Origin: a virus
DNA: 21,856 nt
Strand: one strand, 5' to 3'
Virus record (IMG/VR): IMGVR_UViG_3300025759_000802
Location: 1 to 21,856 of that record
Shown: positions 7,509-13,216 of the stretch, piece after piece
Layout of the letters: each line of letters opens with the position of its first letter
Position numbering within the stretch: the first letter of the stretch is position 1
The notes under the pieces: model-generated
Database searches by the model: none
What the model saw: the letters and a program-made list of their open reading frames with translations, nothing else
Told to the model about the DNA's origin: nothing
Position numbers and translations under genes: made by a program

Positions 7509-7777
7509 GCCGCCACCTCCTCGTAAGCGGTCGCCCATTCAATGAGCAGGTGATGGCACTTGTCGATTTGATCGTCAGTCATGCCAAGTTCATCGCGCGC
7601 GATGTTTACGGCGAGAGAGGCATGCGCGTAAGAGATGCGGCTAAGGCGAGCGTACTCGTCATAATCGTCCTCACTGACAAGCACAGAGGCCGCCTGCCGG
7701 TTGTGAGCTTCTGCCTTGTGCTGGTGGAACGCAAAGTCCACAAAAGTCTCAATCTGGGCTTCGGTTGGCTTTTTCAT
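7505..7777 (-). CDS. Hypothetical early protein (90 aa)
   Basis: The ATG at 7777 is preceded by the shared leader CATCATCGAAGGGAGA and six spacer bases. The product is acidic and helical, with the N-terminus MKKPTEAQIETFVDFAFHQHKAEAHNRQAASVL and the acidic YDEYARLS segment. I do not recognise a family. Tight coupling with the zinc-finger gene downstream suggests they are expressed together. Confidence 0.55.
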   Translation of the reverse strand: MKKPTEAQIETFVDFAFHQHKAEAHNRQAASVLVSEDDYDEYARLSRISYAHASLAVNIARDELGMTDDQIDKCHHLLIEWATAYEEVAA

Positions 7778-7783
7778 CGTATG

Positions 7784-7822
7784 TCTCCCTTCGATGATGG
7801 AAATGGGGCCGTTAGGCCGCCA
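7784..7822 (-). repeat. Intergenic linker copy A: stop-in-loop hairpin plus conserved leader
   Basis: Plus-strand GGGGCC-GTTA-GGCC(G)CC folds as a stem with a one-base bulge; its GTTA loop holds the stop codon of the gene ending at 7812. It is followed, in minus-strand order, by CATCATCGAAGGGAGA, the leader of the gene starting at 7777. The string GGGGCCGTTAGGCCGCC recurs exactly in the copy near 11133. Confidence 0.6.
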
Positions 7823-8063
7823 CCCAGTTAGCTTGCTCCACGAGCCACGTCATATGCTCGTCGCGAGCGACAACCTGAATTTGATAATACAGGATATCCT
7901 CGGGGCCGACGGCCTCGATCTCGCTGTAGTCGAGATCGTGGAGCGCCTTGGACTGCTCGACGGCGCGGTCATAGCAGGCCATCGCGTCAATCCCATTGTC
8001 GAATTCCTTGACCCGATGGCAGGAGCCATCCTTCTTGAAAAAGCGAACTTCACAGTAAGTCAT
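7812..8063 (-). CDS. Hypothetical early protein (83 aa)
   Basis: I chose ATG 8063 because the conserved leader CATCATCGAAGGGAGA lies seven bases before it; the longer frame runs through the leader. The product is short and acidic, starts MTYCEVRFFKKDGSCHRVKEFDN and ends NWVAA. It has a beta-rich N-terminus and a helical middle with Cys at position 31 (DAMACYDRAVEQ). No family is recognised. It lies in a chain of equally arranged small genes. Confidence 0.55.
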   Translation of the reverse strand: MTYCEVRFFKKDGSCHRVKEFDNGIDAMACYDRAVEQSKALHDLDYSEIEAVGPEDILYYQIQVVARDEHMTWLVEQANWVAA

Positions 8064-8069
8064 CGTGTG

Positions 8070-8109
8070 TCTCCCTTCGATGATGGTGAGGGGTGGCGCT
8101 AGGCCACCC
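8070..8109 (-). repeat. Intergenic linker copy B: stop-in-loop hairpin plus conserved leader
   Basis: GGGTGGC at 8091-8097 and GCCACCC at 8103-8109 form a perfect 7-bp stem. The five-base loop GCTAG contains the TAG stop (minus strand) of the gene ending at 8099. On the minus strand it is followed by CATCATCGAAGGGAGA. The stem bases differ from those of copy A while pairing is kept, which suggests the fold matters. Confidence 0.65.
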
Positions 8110-8707
8110 ACTCTGCTTTTGTCGGGCGCTTGAAGAACCCGAACTTCTCGTCGTCAGCACTAGGCGTGACGGTTGCGGTGAATGTGACGCGCTTGCCCGG
8201 CATGTCCTCGGCGCGGAGATGTGGAAAGTCCGTCTCGCCATCCCAGTTAAACAGGGATGTCGGAATCGTACCCCAGAGCTTGAAGCCGTCGTCCGACTTG
8301 AACAGCATCTTCCACGTCCAGCCGAAAGCGTTCTCGCGCTGATCGGTCGAGACAATGACGCCGGTCAGGACGACGCGACCCTCCGGGCAGTCGGCAGCGC
8401 TGGCGCGCTCTGCCTCGCGCTCGGCGTTGCGCTTTGCTTCGCGCTCCTTGCGGTCGGTCATGATCTTGCGGACGGCAGCTTCCTGCTTTTCGGTGAGGTG
8501 GCCCCACTCGTCAAGCTGCGCGCACATTGCGCCGAGGAAGCCGTCGGTGCCGAACCAGCCGAAGAGGAAGCCCTCGACCTCGCGGCGGGTCTCGTCCGCA
8601 GCGATCCAGCGGTCGTTGCGACCCTTGCTGGCGTTCGCCTTGATGGCGGCGTCGCGGCCCCGCTCCCAAGCCTCTGCGTTCATAATCACTGTTTCAAACT
8701 TAGGCAT
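8099..8707 (-). CDS. Putative nucleic-acid-binding (OB-fold-like) early protein
   Basis: The protein has 202 residues; the leader CATCAAGGGAGA precedes ATG 8707. Residues about 1-105 are charged and helical with a long Lys/Arg/Glu run (DRKEREAKRNAEREAERAS). The C-terminal half is beta-rich: GRVVLTGVIVSTDQRE, FGWTWKMLFKSDDGFKLWGTIP, KRVTFTATVTP, DEKFGFFKRPTK. That order of strands is familiar from phage proteins of unknown function with an OB-fold look. DNA or RNA binding is inference. Its stop codon lies in the loop of linker copy B. Confidence 0.55.
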   Translation of the reverse strand: MPKFETVIMNAEAWERGRDAAIKANASKGRNDRWIAADETRREVEGFLFGWFGTDGFLGAMCAQLDEWGHLTEKQEAAVRKIMTDRKEREAKRNAEREAERASAADCPEGRVVLTGVIVSTDQRENAFGWTWKMLFKSDDGFKLWGTIPTSLFNWDGETDFPHLRAEDMPGKRVTFTATVTPSADDEKFGFFKRPTKAEWVA

Positions 8708-8729
8708 CTCTGTCTCCCTTGATGAATGA

Positions 8730-8930
8730 TTACTCGCTGATCCACTCAGCGATCTTGGCCTTGGCTTCGGTCAGGTTGCCGACGAAGGCGAAGCGGGTTG
8801 CGGAGCCAGTCTGGCGAACCTTGAGGCGAGCGCCCGAAGCGAAAACGGCACCAGCCTGACGAGTGATGGCGAAAACCTTGCCACCGTGTTGCGTCGTCCA
8901 GCCCTGAGTGCCTACCTTTTTGATTTCCAT
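8730..8930 (-). CDS. Hypothetical small basic early protein (66 aa)
   Basis: The ribosome site AAGGAGA precedes ATG 8930 with eight spacer bases. The product is basic in its N-terminal two thirds, starts MEIKKVGTQGWTTQHGGKVF, has predicted short beta strands and ends in a helix (EAKAKIAEWISE). No family is recognised. It is the first gene after the candidate operator/promoter at 8969-8999, so it may head its own transcript. Confidence 0.5.
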   Translation of the reverse strand: MEIKKVGTQGWTTQHGGKVFAITRQAGAVFASGARLKVRQTGSATRFAFVGNLTEAKAKIAEWISE

Positions 8931-8968
8931 CTGCCTGTCTCCTTGTCCTAAAAATGTCCTACCCCAAG

Positions 8969-8999
8969 AAGATAAGGGGATATCGATACAATATCAATA
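8969..8999 (-). promoter_or_regulatory. Candidate promoter with overlapping operator-like repeats
   Basis: On the minus strand, TTGATA and TATCTT are separated by 17 bases, a plausible sigma-70-type pair. On the plus strand, TATCGATA at 8981-8988 and TATCAATA at 8992-8999 are near-identical and one helical turn (11 bp) apart, flanked by GGGG and CCCC, so the whole block is nearly symmetric. One repeat covers the -35 box and the other the spacer. It lies between the LexA-like gene and the next gene leftward, so that protein or a host regulator could bind here. Confidence 0.45.
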
Positions 9000-9016
9000 C
9001 CCCCAGATCATTTTTT

Positions 9017-9223
9017 TCACAGCACCTCAATCGCCCGGTGCGTGTACTTGTCGTGCTTGATCGCGCCTCGCTTCGCAAGCTGCGCTATCAGAGCGTGGGC
9101 CGCCGTTCGGGATCGGCCTGTCGCCTCGGCTACCTCCCGCACGCTCGGCGCGTATCCATAGCGCCTGATGTGCCGGGAGATATAGGCCAGCACGGTGGCC
9201 TGCTTCTCGGTGAGCGATACCAT
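9017..9223 (-). CDS. LexA N-terminal-like winged-helix DNA-binding protein
   Basis: The start at 9223 overlaps the previous stop (TGATG) and is preceded by AGGAGGA. The 68 residues match the LexA DNA-binding domain in layout: LTEKQATVLAYISRHIRRYGYAPSVREVAEATG followed by SRTAAHALIAQLAKRGAI and a short beta wing ending RAIEVL. The catalytic peptidase half of LexA is absent, so it cannot self-cleave in the LexA manner. It is probably a transcription regulator of the early genes; the operator-like repeats at 8981-8999 lie just beyond its stop. Confidence 0.75.
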   Translation of the reverse strand: MVSLTEKQATVLAYISRHIRRYGYAPSVREVAEATGRSRTAAHALIAQLAKRGAIKHDKYTHRAIEVL

Positions 9224-9438
9224 CACTTCCTCCTGTCTTCCGTCACCTGCATCCACGGTCGGGTCATGTTGTGTATCTGAGTGAAGATGGACTTCTCGGC
9301 TCCGTTGAGGCCGCTTGCGCCGTCCTCATAAACCTCGGATATGCCCATATATCCCTCGTCGTGGATTTGTTGCAGCACCTTCCACTCGGTATTCGTGACG
9401 CGGATCACATATCCGCCCTTGTTCCTGATGACCTGCAT
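9223..9438 (-). CDS. Hypothetical early protein (71 aa), possible HTH
   Basis: The ribosome site GAAGGAGG precedes ATG 9438, and the upstream exonuclease stops two bases before. The N-terminus is beta-rich (MQVIRNKGGYVIRV), followed by helices NTEWKVLQQIHDEGYMGISEVYEDG and GAEKSIFTQIHNM, which could form a winged-helix-like fold. I do not recognise a family. It is translated in line with the LexA-like gene, so a joint regulatory role is possible. Confidence 0.5.
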   Translation of the reverse strand: MQVIRNKGGYVIRVTNTEWKVLQQIHDEGYMGISEVYEDGASGLNGAEKSIFTQIHNMTRPWMQVTEDRRK

Positions 9439-9439
9439 C

Positions 9440-10396
9440 TTATGCCTCCTTCACGATCAGAGTTTTGGCGCGCACCTGCCGGGCAGGCTTGGCCTCGGTG
9501 GTCTTGGCGGGCTGCGCCTTGTAGTTACGCATCGGCCACTTGACGTAGTAGGTCGAGCCGCCGACTTGCACCTGCCCCTCCTCGTGATTGCCGAGCATCT
9601 CCTTGAGCATCGTCTCGGCCTCGTCAATCTCCGCCTCCAGCGCGCGCTTCTCCTCTCGACGGTTGATCAGCACCTGCGTCCAGTGGTCGCCGTCCTCGAT
9701 GCCGTTGAGGTCCATCGCCGGCGCGCCGTCATCGACACGCTCCCACGCCACGTTCGCGTCGTCGGACGACAGCGGAGGATACCAGTCGACGTCGCGCTTG
9801 CGGCGCTCGAAGTCATGCACCGCATCCTCGATCCGCGCCTGCATGTCCGGGTCTTGCCGGTACAGGAACAGGCGAAGCTCTGAGCCGCGGTACAGGACGC
9901 ACACAGCGCCCCACGATGCGTCAGTGCACATCATCTGCGCCTGTAGCTGCCACGGGCCCCTGTGCGGCGCAGGCGCGTCTTCCGGGGCTGCGCTGGTGTT
10001 CTTCGCCTCCAGCACGCCAAGGCCGTGCGTGTCCACCACGCCGCCCTGCGGGACGTAGATGCCGTTCGCAGGGTCGTGTTCCCACACCAGCGTGCCGTCG
10101 CCGCGACCGTCGAGCGAACAGGCGAGCGGCAGGTCCGGGTGGTGGATCGCCTCGGTTATGTTCGTGTTGACGTGATCGAGGTCGAGACGGTAGGCCGCCT
10201 CGTCGAGGATCGGGCCTTCAAGCAAATCGCCAAGCCGCATCTGCTCATTTTGCGGAAGCCGCGACGGCGGGTTGCCGGCGGCTGCGTCGATGGCCTCTTT
10301 CAGAAGCTCGTTTGGCGTCTTGTATGGCGACAGGCCCATCAGGACCGGCACGCGGGATGCGGTGATGATGTCGTCGGGTGTGAGTTTACCTACCAT
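9440..10396 (-). CDS. YqaJ-type viral recombinase / lambda-exonuclease-like 5'-3' exonuclease
   Basis: The protein has 318 residues and the ribosome site AAAAGGAGA precedes ATG 10396. The family layout is clear: SRVPVLMGLSPYKTPNELL at about 14-32, RLGDLLEGPILDEAAYR with E60, ACSLDG with catalytic D96, GVLEAKN with E130 and K132, then PWQLQAQMMCTDASWGAVCVLY, the helix and strand after the active site. The C-terminal 100 residues include a Glu-rich helix and a basic tail. These enzymes resect double-stranded ends to give 3' single strands for annealing, used in recombination-dependent replication. Its annealing or SSB partner may be the plus-strand protein at 12511-13143. Confidence 0.85.
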   Translation of the reverse strand: MVGKLTPDDIITASRVPVLMGLSPYKTPNELLKEAIDAAAGNPPSRLPQNEQMRLGDLLEGPILDEAAYRLDLDHVNTNITEAIHHPDLPLACSLDGRGDGTLVWEHDPANGIYVPQGGVVDTHGLGVLEAKNTSAAPEDAPAPHRGPWQLQAQMMCTDASWGAVCVLYRGSELRLFLYRQDPDMQARIEDAVHDFERRKRDVDWYPPLSSDDANVAWERVDDGAPAMDLNGIEDGDHWTQVLINRREEKRALEAEIDEAETMLKEMLGNHEEGQVQVGGSTYYVKWPMRNYKAQPAKTTEAKPARQVRAKTLIVKEA

Positions 10397-10628
10397 TTTC
10401 GGTCTCCTTTTTTACGCGCTTAAACATCAGCGAAAAATGCACGACCTTTTTGCCATACCACACGCGCATGTAATGGCTCCTAGAAAAGCCATAAATGGTG
10501 AACTTGGCGCGGCGCTTGTACCTTTTCCAAGCAAGCACCTTGACGCCAGCGAATATCCACTCGCCCTCGCCAAGCTCTGTCCAAGGCCTCGGCCAGTCGG
10601 TGGGTATGTCCAGTTTGCCTTTTTTCAT
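10386..10628 (-). CDS. Hypothetical basic early protein (80 aa)
   Basis: ATG 10628 follows the shared leader CATCATCGAAGGGAGA. The product is basic and aromatic, with DIPTDWPRPWTELGEGEWIFAGVKV and KRYKRRAKFTIYGFS. A beta-rich fold is likely. Its 3' end overlaps the exonuclease start by 11 bases, so it may be translationally coupled to that enzyme. No family is recognised; an exonuclease accessory role is possible but unproven. Confidence 0.55.
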   Translation of the reverse strand: MKKGKLDIPTDWPRPWTELGEGEWIFAGVKVLAWKRYKRRAKFTIYGFSRSHYMRVWYGKKVVHFSLMFKRVKKETENGR

Positions 10629-10633
10629 CTCAA

Positions 10634-10673
10634 TCTCCCTTCGATGATGCGCCCGGCCACGACAGCCGGGCGC
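10634..10673 (-). repeat. Intergenic linker copy C: hairpin plus conserved leader
   Basis: GCGCCCGGC at 10649-10657 and GCCGGGCGC at 10665-10673 make a perfect 9-bp stem with a seven-base loop. On the minus strand it comes six bases after the stop of the gene ending at 10680 and runs straight into CATCATCGAAGGGAGA. Unlike copies A, B and D, the stop codon is outside the loop. There is no T-run, so an ordinary terminator is unlikely on this strand. Confidence 0.6.
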
Positions 10674-10679
10674 TTTGGT

Positions 10680-10949
10680 TTAAGACACGAACGAGACCGT
10701 TCCGGTCGCGCTGCGTGCATACTTGGTTCCCCGCATCTTGTTGATGTAATCGTAATGCTCGATCATCTCGCTGGGGATGTCCTTCGGCTTGCACTCCTCG
10801 ACCTTGGCGAGGCGGCGGCGGTAGAGCAGCAGCAAGCGCCGATGCTCCTTCTCCGCTACCTCGTTGCCGGTGAAGTCCACCGAGTTGAGGCAAATCCAGA
10901 TCACGCCGAGGTCGGCATTCTCTGCTGGCAGTGTGATGATGTTTTCCAT
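10680..10949 (-). CDS. Hypothetical early protein (89 aa)
   Basis: I chose ATG 10949, about ten bases after GAAAGGGAGA; the longer frame runs into the previous gene. The N-terminus is MENIITLPAENADLGVIWICLNSVDFTG, then comes a strongly basic helix (KEHRRLLLLYRRRLAKVEEC) and a C-terminal GTKYARSATGTVSFVS. The basic helix could contact nucleic acid. No family is recognised. Confidence 0.5.
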   Translation of the reverse strand: MENIITLPAENADLGVIWICLNSVDFTGNEVAEKEHRRLLLLYRRRLAKVEECKPKDIPSEMIEHYDYINKMRGTKYARSATGTVSFVS

Positions 10950-10966
10950 TCTTTCGGTCTCCCTTT

Positions 10967-11110
10967 CTAGTTGCCGATGTGGACGATGAGCGCCCACCAA
11001 GTGTAGGACCGAGAACTCTCGATCCCGAAAACCCAGAGCCAGTCGATCCAGCCCAAGGTGAAAAGAGTGATCAGCGCCGCGCCGATGATGTCGTCTGCGT
11101 ACTGTTTCAT
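10967..11110 (-). CDS. Small membrane protein (47 aa)
   Basis: The leader CGAAGGGAGA precedes ATG 11110 by six bases, which decides this start against a longer frame. The product is hydrophobic: DIIGAALITLFTLGWIDWLWVFG is one membrane helix and WWALIVHIG a second possible one, with five Trp in 47 residues. It could act at the host membrane early in infection, for example in exclusion of other phages, but the sequence gives no proof. Confidence 0.5.
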   Translation of the reverse strand: MKQYADDIIGAALITLFTLGWIDWLWVFGIESSRSYTWWALIVHIGN

Positions 11111-11116
11111 GATGTG

Positions 11117-11151
11117 TCTCCCTTCGGGGGCGGGGCCGTTAGGCCGCCGCC
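11117..11151 (-). repeat. Intergenic linker copy D: stop-in-loop hairpin plus conserved leader
   Basis: GGCGGGGCC and GGCC(G)CCGCC fold as a 9-bp stem with a one-base bulge around the loop GTTA, which contains the TAA stop (minus strand) of the gene ending at 11139. On the minus strand CGAAGGGAGA follows. It shares GGGGCCGTTAGGCCGCC exactly with copy A, about 3.3 kb away. Confidence 0.6.
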
Positions 11152-11375
11152 TTCTTGATTTCTGCGATGATGGCGTCGATCCAAGGCTCAAGCAGCGGAC
11201 GATCATCACAAATCGTGTTGATCAGGCTTGAGGCTGCATGCGCGTCGTCGGCAGGGTCTGGCATGTCCTGATGCAGGCAATCAATGACGACGCCCAGATC
11301 AACGGCGGCCTCGCGGTCTTCCTGCCAAATCACCTCAACCGAGAAGCGGTCAATCTTGTCAAGCAGTGTGGTCAT
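11139..11375 (-). CDS. Hypothetical acidic early protein (78 aa), first gene of the leftward operon
   Basis: ATG 11375 follows CATCGAAGGGAGA with five spacer bases. The product is acidic and helical: MTTLLDKIDRFSVEV, REAAVDLGVVIDCLHQDMPDPADD, and the C-terminus WIDAIIAEIKKAAA. It is the first gene of the leftward cluster after the divergent control region and so probably the earliest translated. No family is recognised. Small acidic first-transcribed proteins are often host-takeover or DNA-mimic factors; that is speculation here. Confidence 0.55.
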   Translation of the reverse strand: MTTLLDKIDRFSVEVIWQEDREAAVDLGVVIDCLHQDMPDPADDAHAASSLINTICDDRPLLEPWIDAIIAEIKKAAA

Positions 11376-11483
11376 CGGTATCTCCCTTCGATGTGTTCTA
11401 TCAACGTCCTATTTATCGCATGATATGGTTATGCTATCAACAACTAAATCGCATCTGGCGAAAACTATTTTAAAGAGGCGCAA
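11376..11483. promoter_or_regulatory. Divergent promoter/operator region
   Basis: This AT-rich stretch of about 110 bases separates the leftward and rightward operons. TTTATCGCAT at 11412-11421 and ATGCTATCAA at 11431-11440 form an imperfect dyad (8 of 10 bases) nine bases apart, and ATCGCAT is repeated directly at 11448-11454. On the minus strand TTGATA inside the dyad could be a -35 box, the same hexamer as in the candidate promoter near 8995; the matching -10 is weak. Rightward, TATTTT at 11466 is a weak -10. A phage or host regulator could control both operons here. Confidence 0.5.
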
Positions 11484-11636
11484 GTGTCTGACATCGAACA
11501 ACAATTGCTGCGGCTGCGGGCATCGACGCGCGAAATGCTGCGCGAAGAGCTAGAGCTTTCGCCGCACCGGAGCCTCTCGGCGCTGGCGGATGAGCTTATC
11601 GAGCAGGCCATATTGAAGAGGCGGGAAGAGCGTTGA
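11484..11636 (+). CDS. Small helical hypothetical protein (50 aa)
   Basis: GTG 11484 follows AAAGAGGCG and starts the rightward operon. The product is highly charged and helical, with MSDIEQQLLRLRASTREMLREELELS followed by SLSALADELIEQAILKRREER. The pattern of a short coil and a helix pair could dimerise. Its stop overlaps the next start (TTGA). No family is recognised. Confidence 0.5.
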   Translation: MSDIEQQLLRLRASTREMLREELELSPHRSLSALADELIEQAILKRREER

Positions 11637-12082
11637 CGAACGGCAGGCAGAAGGGCGCGGCTGCTGAACGCGAGATCGCCAAGATCTTGTTCGACGAGCT
11701 TGGCATGACGTTCAAGCGCGACCTCGAACAGTACCGCTCGGCGGATCACGGCGACCTGATCTGCGACGAGCCGTTCCCCTTCGTCATCGAGGTGAAGCGA
11801 TATAAGTCAGGGTGCGCGCCGCAGCCTAAGTGGTGGGATCAGGTTTGCAGCGCGGCACAGGCGTGTGAGAAGCAGCCGCTGCTCGTGTACAAATACAATC
11901 ACCAGCAGTGGCGCTGGCGTCTGCCGGCTCAAGTGTTAATCGACCTCGGTCACCCGCACGGCAACGTCGGCATGCGCGAGGACGTGACGCTGGACTGGGG
12001 ATATGCCGTCGAGATGGACACGCATACGGCGATGACGATTATCAGGGAGGTGCTGGCGCATGCGTCCGAAATACGAGACTGA
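11633..12082 (+). CDS. PD-(D/E)XK nuclease, Holliday-junction-resolvase-like
   Basis: The TTG start overlaps the previous TGA; the frame has no better start before the conserved region. In the 149 residues the nuclease motif is clear: E12 in GAAAEREIAKIL, D41 in DHGDLIC, and E53-x-K55 in FVIEVKRYKSG. A Trp-rich segment, KWWDQVCSAAQACEKQPLLVYKYNHQQWRW, follows in the place of the family's later strands and helix. Small phage proteins of this type act as Holliday-junction or recombination nucleases. It probably works with the replication proteins downstream. It overlaps the next gene by 23 bases. Confidence 0.65.
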   Translation: MTNGRQKGAAAEREIAKILFDELGMTFKRDLEQYRSADHGDLICDEPFPFVIEVKRYKSGCAPQPKWWDQVCSAAQACEKQPLLVYKYNHQQWRWRLPAQVLIDLGHPHGNVGMREDVTLDWGYAVEMDTHTAMTIIREVLAHASEIRD

Positions 12083-12497
12083 TCACGACATCGCCAACGA
12101 GCGGATCGTCGCCGACGCGCTTGAGAATATCGGCGTCGAGGTTTACAAGCTGCCGGTGCAGTACCGCCTCGACTGGTTGCTGCGTCGCGACGGTCAGCCG
12201 ATAGGCTTTGCCGAGGTGAAGGCTAGGCGCTGCGACCTCAACACATACCCAAGCGTGATGATCAGCCTGTCGAAGGTGATGCACGCGAAAATGCTTACCG
12301 AGGCGACGGGCTTGCCCTGCCACCTCATTCTGCTTTACCGTGATGCGCTCGCGAAGTTGGACTTCGCGGCGGACTTCACGGTAAGTCCGGGCGGTAGGTC
12401 AGACCGAAATGATCCACAGGATCTGGATGTCTGCGCCTACTACCCAATCGAGCGGCTGACAGTGATCAGCCAAACATCAACTGACGTTAGCGTTTAG
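12060..12497 (+). CDS. Second PD-(D/E)XK-like nuclease (VRR-NUC-like)
   Basis: The protein has 145 residues and the ribosome site GGGAGGT lies inside the previous gene. Motif residues are E14 in ANERIVADALE, D38 in YRLDWLL, and E52-x-K54 in GFAEVKARRCD, followed by SLSKVMHAKMLTEATGLPCHLILLY, the expected helix and strand. The spacing fits a compact PD-(D/E)XK domain, most like VRR-NUC or similar phage nucleases. The C-terminal 40 residues are extended and polar. Two such genes in tandem suggest paired or diverged roles in processing recombination intermediates. Confidence 0.55.
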   Translation: MRPKYETDHDIANERIVADALENIGVEVYKLPVQYRLDWLLRRDGQPIGFAEVKARRCDLNTYPSVMISLSKVMHAKMLTEATGLPCHLILLYRDALAKLDFAADFTVSPGGRSDRNDPQDLDVCAYYPIERLTVISQTSTDVSV

Positions 12498-12510
12498 GAG
12501 TTATAGAGCT

Positions 12511-13143
12511 ATGGCGTTAGGATTTAACCTTGAGACTAAAAGCGGCGGGGACATCCTGCCAATCGTGAAGTGGGACGCTAAGGCGGGCGACTTCATCAAG
12601 CAGGACCGGTATCAGGCCGGTGACGGGACTTGGCAGAAAGATGAGCAGGAACTCGGACTTCCCCTCCAGATCGCGATGGACTTGGCAAACATCGAGATCG
12701 GGTGGCTGTCCTTCGCGTCAGGCGCGCCTGACTTTCAAATGGTCAAGGCAGGCGAGCCCCTCCCGGCACAGCCGAGCCCGGACCACAAGCAGGCGTTCCG
12801 CGTCCGCATCGGGACGACTGAGCTTGGCCTTCGTGAATTTTCTCATTCTGCGAAAACTGTATTGCGTGCGATGGACACTCTTTACAATCAGTTTGAGGCG
12901 GAGGCTCCGGCAAATCCGGGCAAGATGCCGGTGGTGACAATCGCCGGCACAGAGCGGATCAAGATCAATTCGCCGCAGGGCGAGTTGACCTTCAAGGTGC
13001 CGCAGTGGTCGATCACGTCGTGGATTGATCGCCCGGCCCTGATGGACGGCGGTGCGGCCGCTCCATCTGAACCCGCGCCAGCAGCGGCGGTGTCGCAACC
13101 TCCCGCAGCCACTGCTGAGGCAACAGGTGCGAACCTGTTCTAG
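12511..13143 (+). CDS. Probable ssDNA-binding / annealing-type protein
   Basis: The protein has 210 residues and the ribosome site TTAGGAG precedes ATG 12511. The N-terminal about 170 residues are mixed beta and helix: GFNLETKSGGDILPIVKWDAK, GWLSFASGAPDFQMV, FRVRIGTTELGLREFSHSA, LTFKVPQWSITSW. The tail from about 175 is Ala-, Pro- and Gln-rich and flexible, ending ATGANLF. A folded core plus a Pro/Ala tail with a short hydrophobic end is the build of many phage SSBs. Context supports it: nucleases upstream, primase-helicase downstream. I cannot exclude a strand-annealing protein; no Erf, RecT or Beta motif is seen. Confidence 0.5.
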   Translation: MALGFNLETKSGGDILPIVKWDAKAGDFIKQDRYQAGDGTWQKDEQELGLPLQIAMDLANIEIGWLSFASGAPDFQMVKAGEPLPAQPSPDHKQAFRVRIGTTELGLREFSHSAKTVLRAMDTLYNQFEAEAPANPGKMPVVTIAGTERIKINSPQGELTFKVPQWSITSWIDRPALMDGGAAAPSEPAPAAAVSQPPAATAEATGANLF

Positions 13144-13150
13144 CGCGGTA

Positions 13151-13211
13151 GCTCCCGGCGGTGTTTCTCCCTTCGCCGCCGGGAGCGTCTACCGAAGGGG
13201 GGAAGGGAGAA
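13151..13211 (+). promoter_or_regulatory. Hairpin whose loop is complementary to the downstream ribosome site (candidate pseudoknot switch)
   Basis: GCTCCCGGCGG at 13151-13161 and CCGCCGGGAGC at 13176-13186 pair perfectly over 11 bp. The 14-base loop contains TTCTCCCTTC at 13165-13174, the exact complement of GAAGGGAGAA at 13202-13211, which is the ribosome site of the primase-helicase six bases before its ATG. A 15-base connector separates stem and site, compatible in length with an H-type pseudoknot. No T-run follows, so it is not a standard terminator. Ten loop bases (13166-13175) also complement CGAAGGGAGA in five minus-strand leaders. Confidence 0.6.
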
Positions 13212-13216
13212 CGTCA

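Noticed and set aside
8093-8722. A 209-codon plus-strand frame opposite the OB-fold-like gene
   Set aside because: The minus-strand gene has a conserved leader and a coherent sequence; the plus frame is Leu/Ala/Val-rich and lacks a ribosome site.
9017-9223. Full LexA or CI-type repressor, hence a temperate phage
   Set aside because: Only the DNA-binding domain is present; no peptidase domain and no integrase are seen in the window, so lifestyle stays open.
9271-10423. Long open frames on the plus strand opposite the exonuclease
   Set aside because: The minus-strand frame has clear YqaJ motifs and ribosome sites; the plus frames are by-products of high GC content.
7784-11393. CRISPR array made by the repeated CATCATCGAAGGGAGA
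   Set aside because: Copies are far apart, each just before a gene, with no spacer-like regular spacing.
13151-13186. The hairpin after the ssDNA-binding-like gene as an intrinsic terminator
   Set aside because: No T-run follows on either side, and its loop complements the next ribosome site, so another role is more likely.
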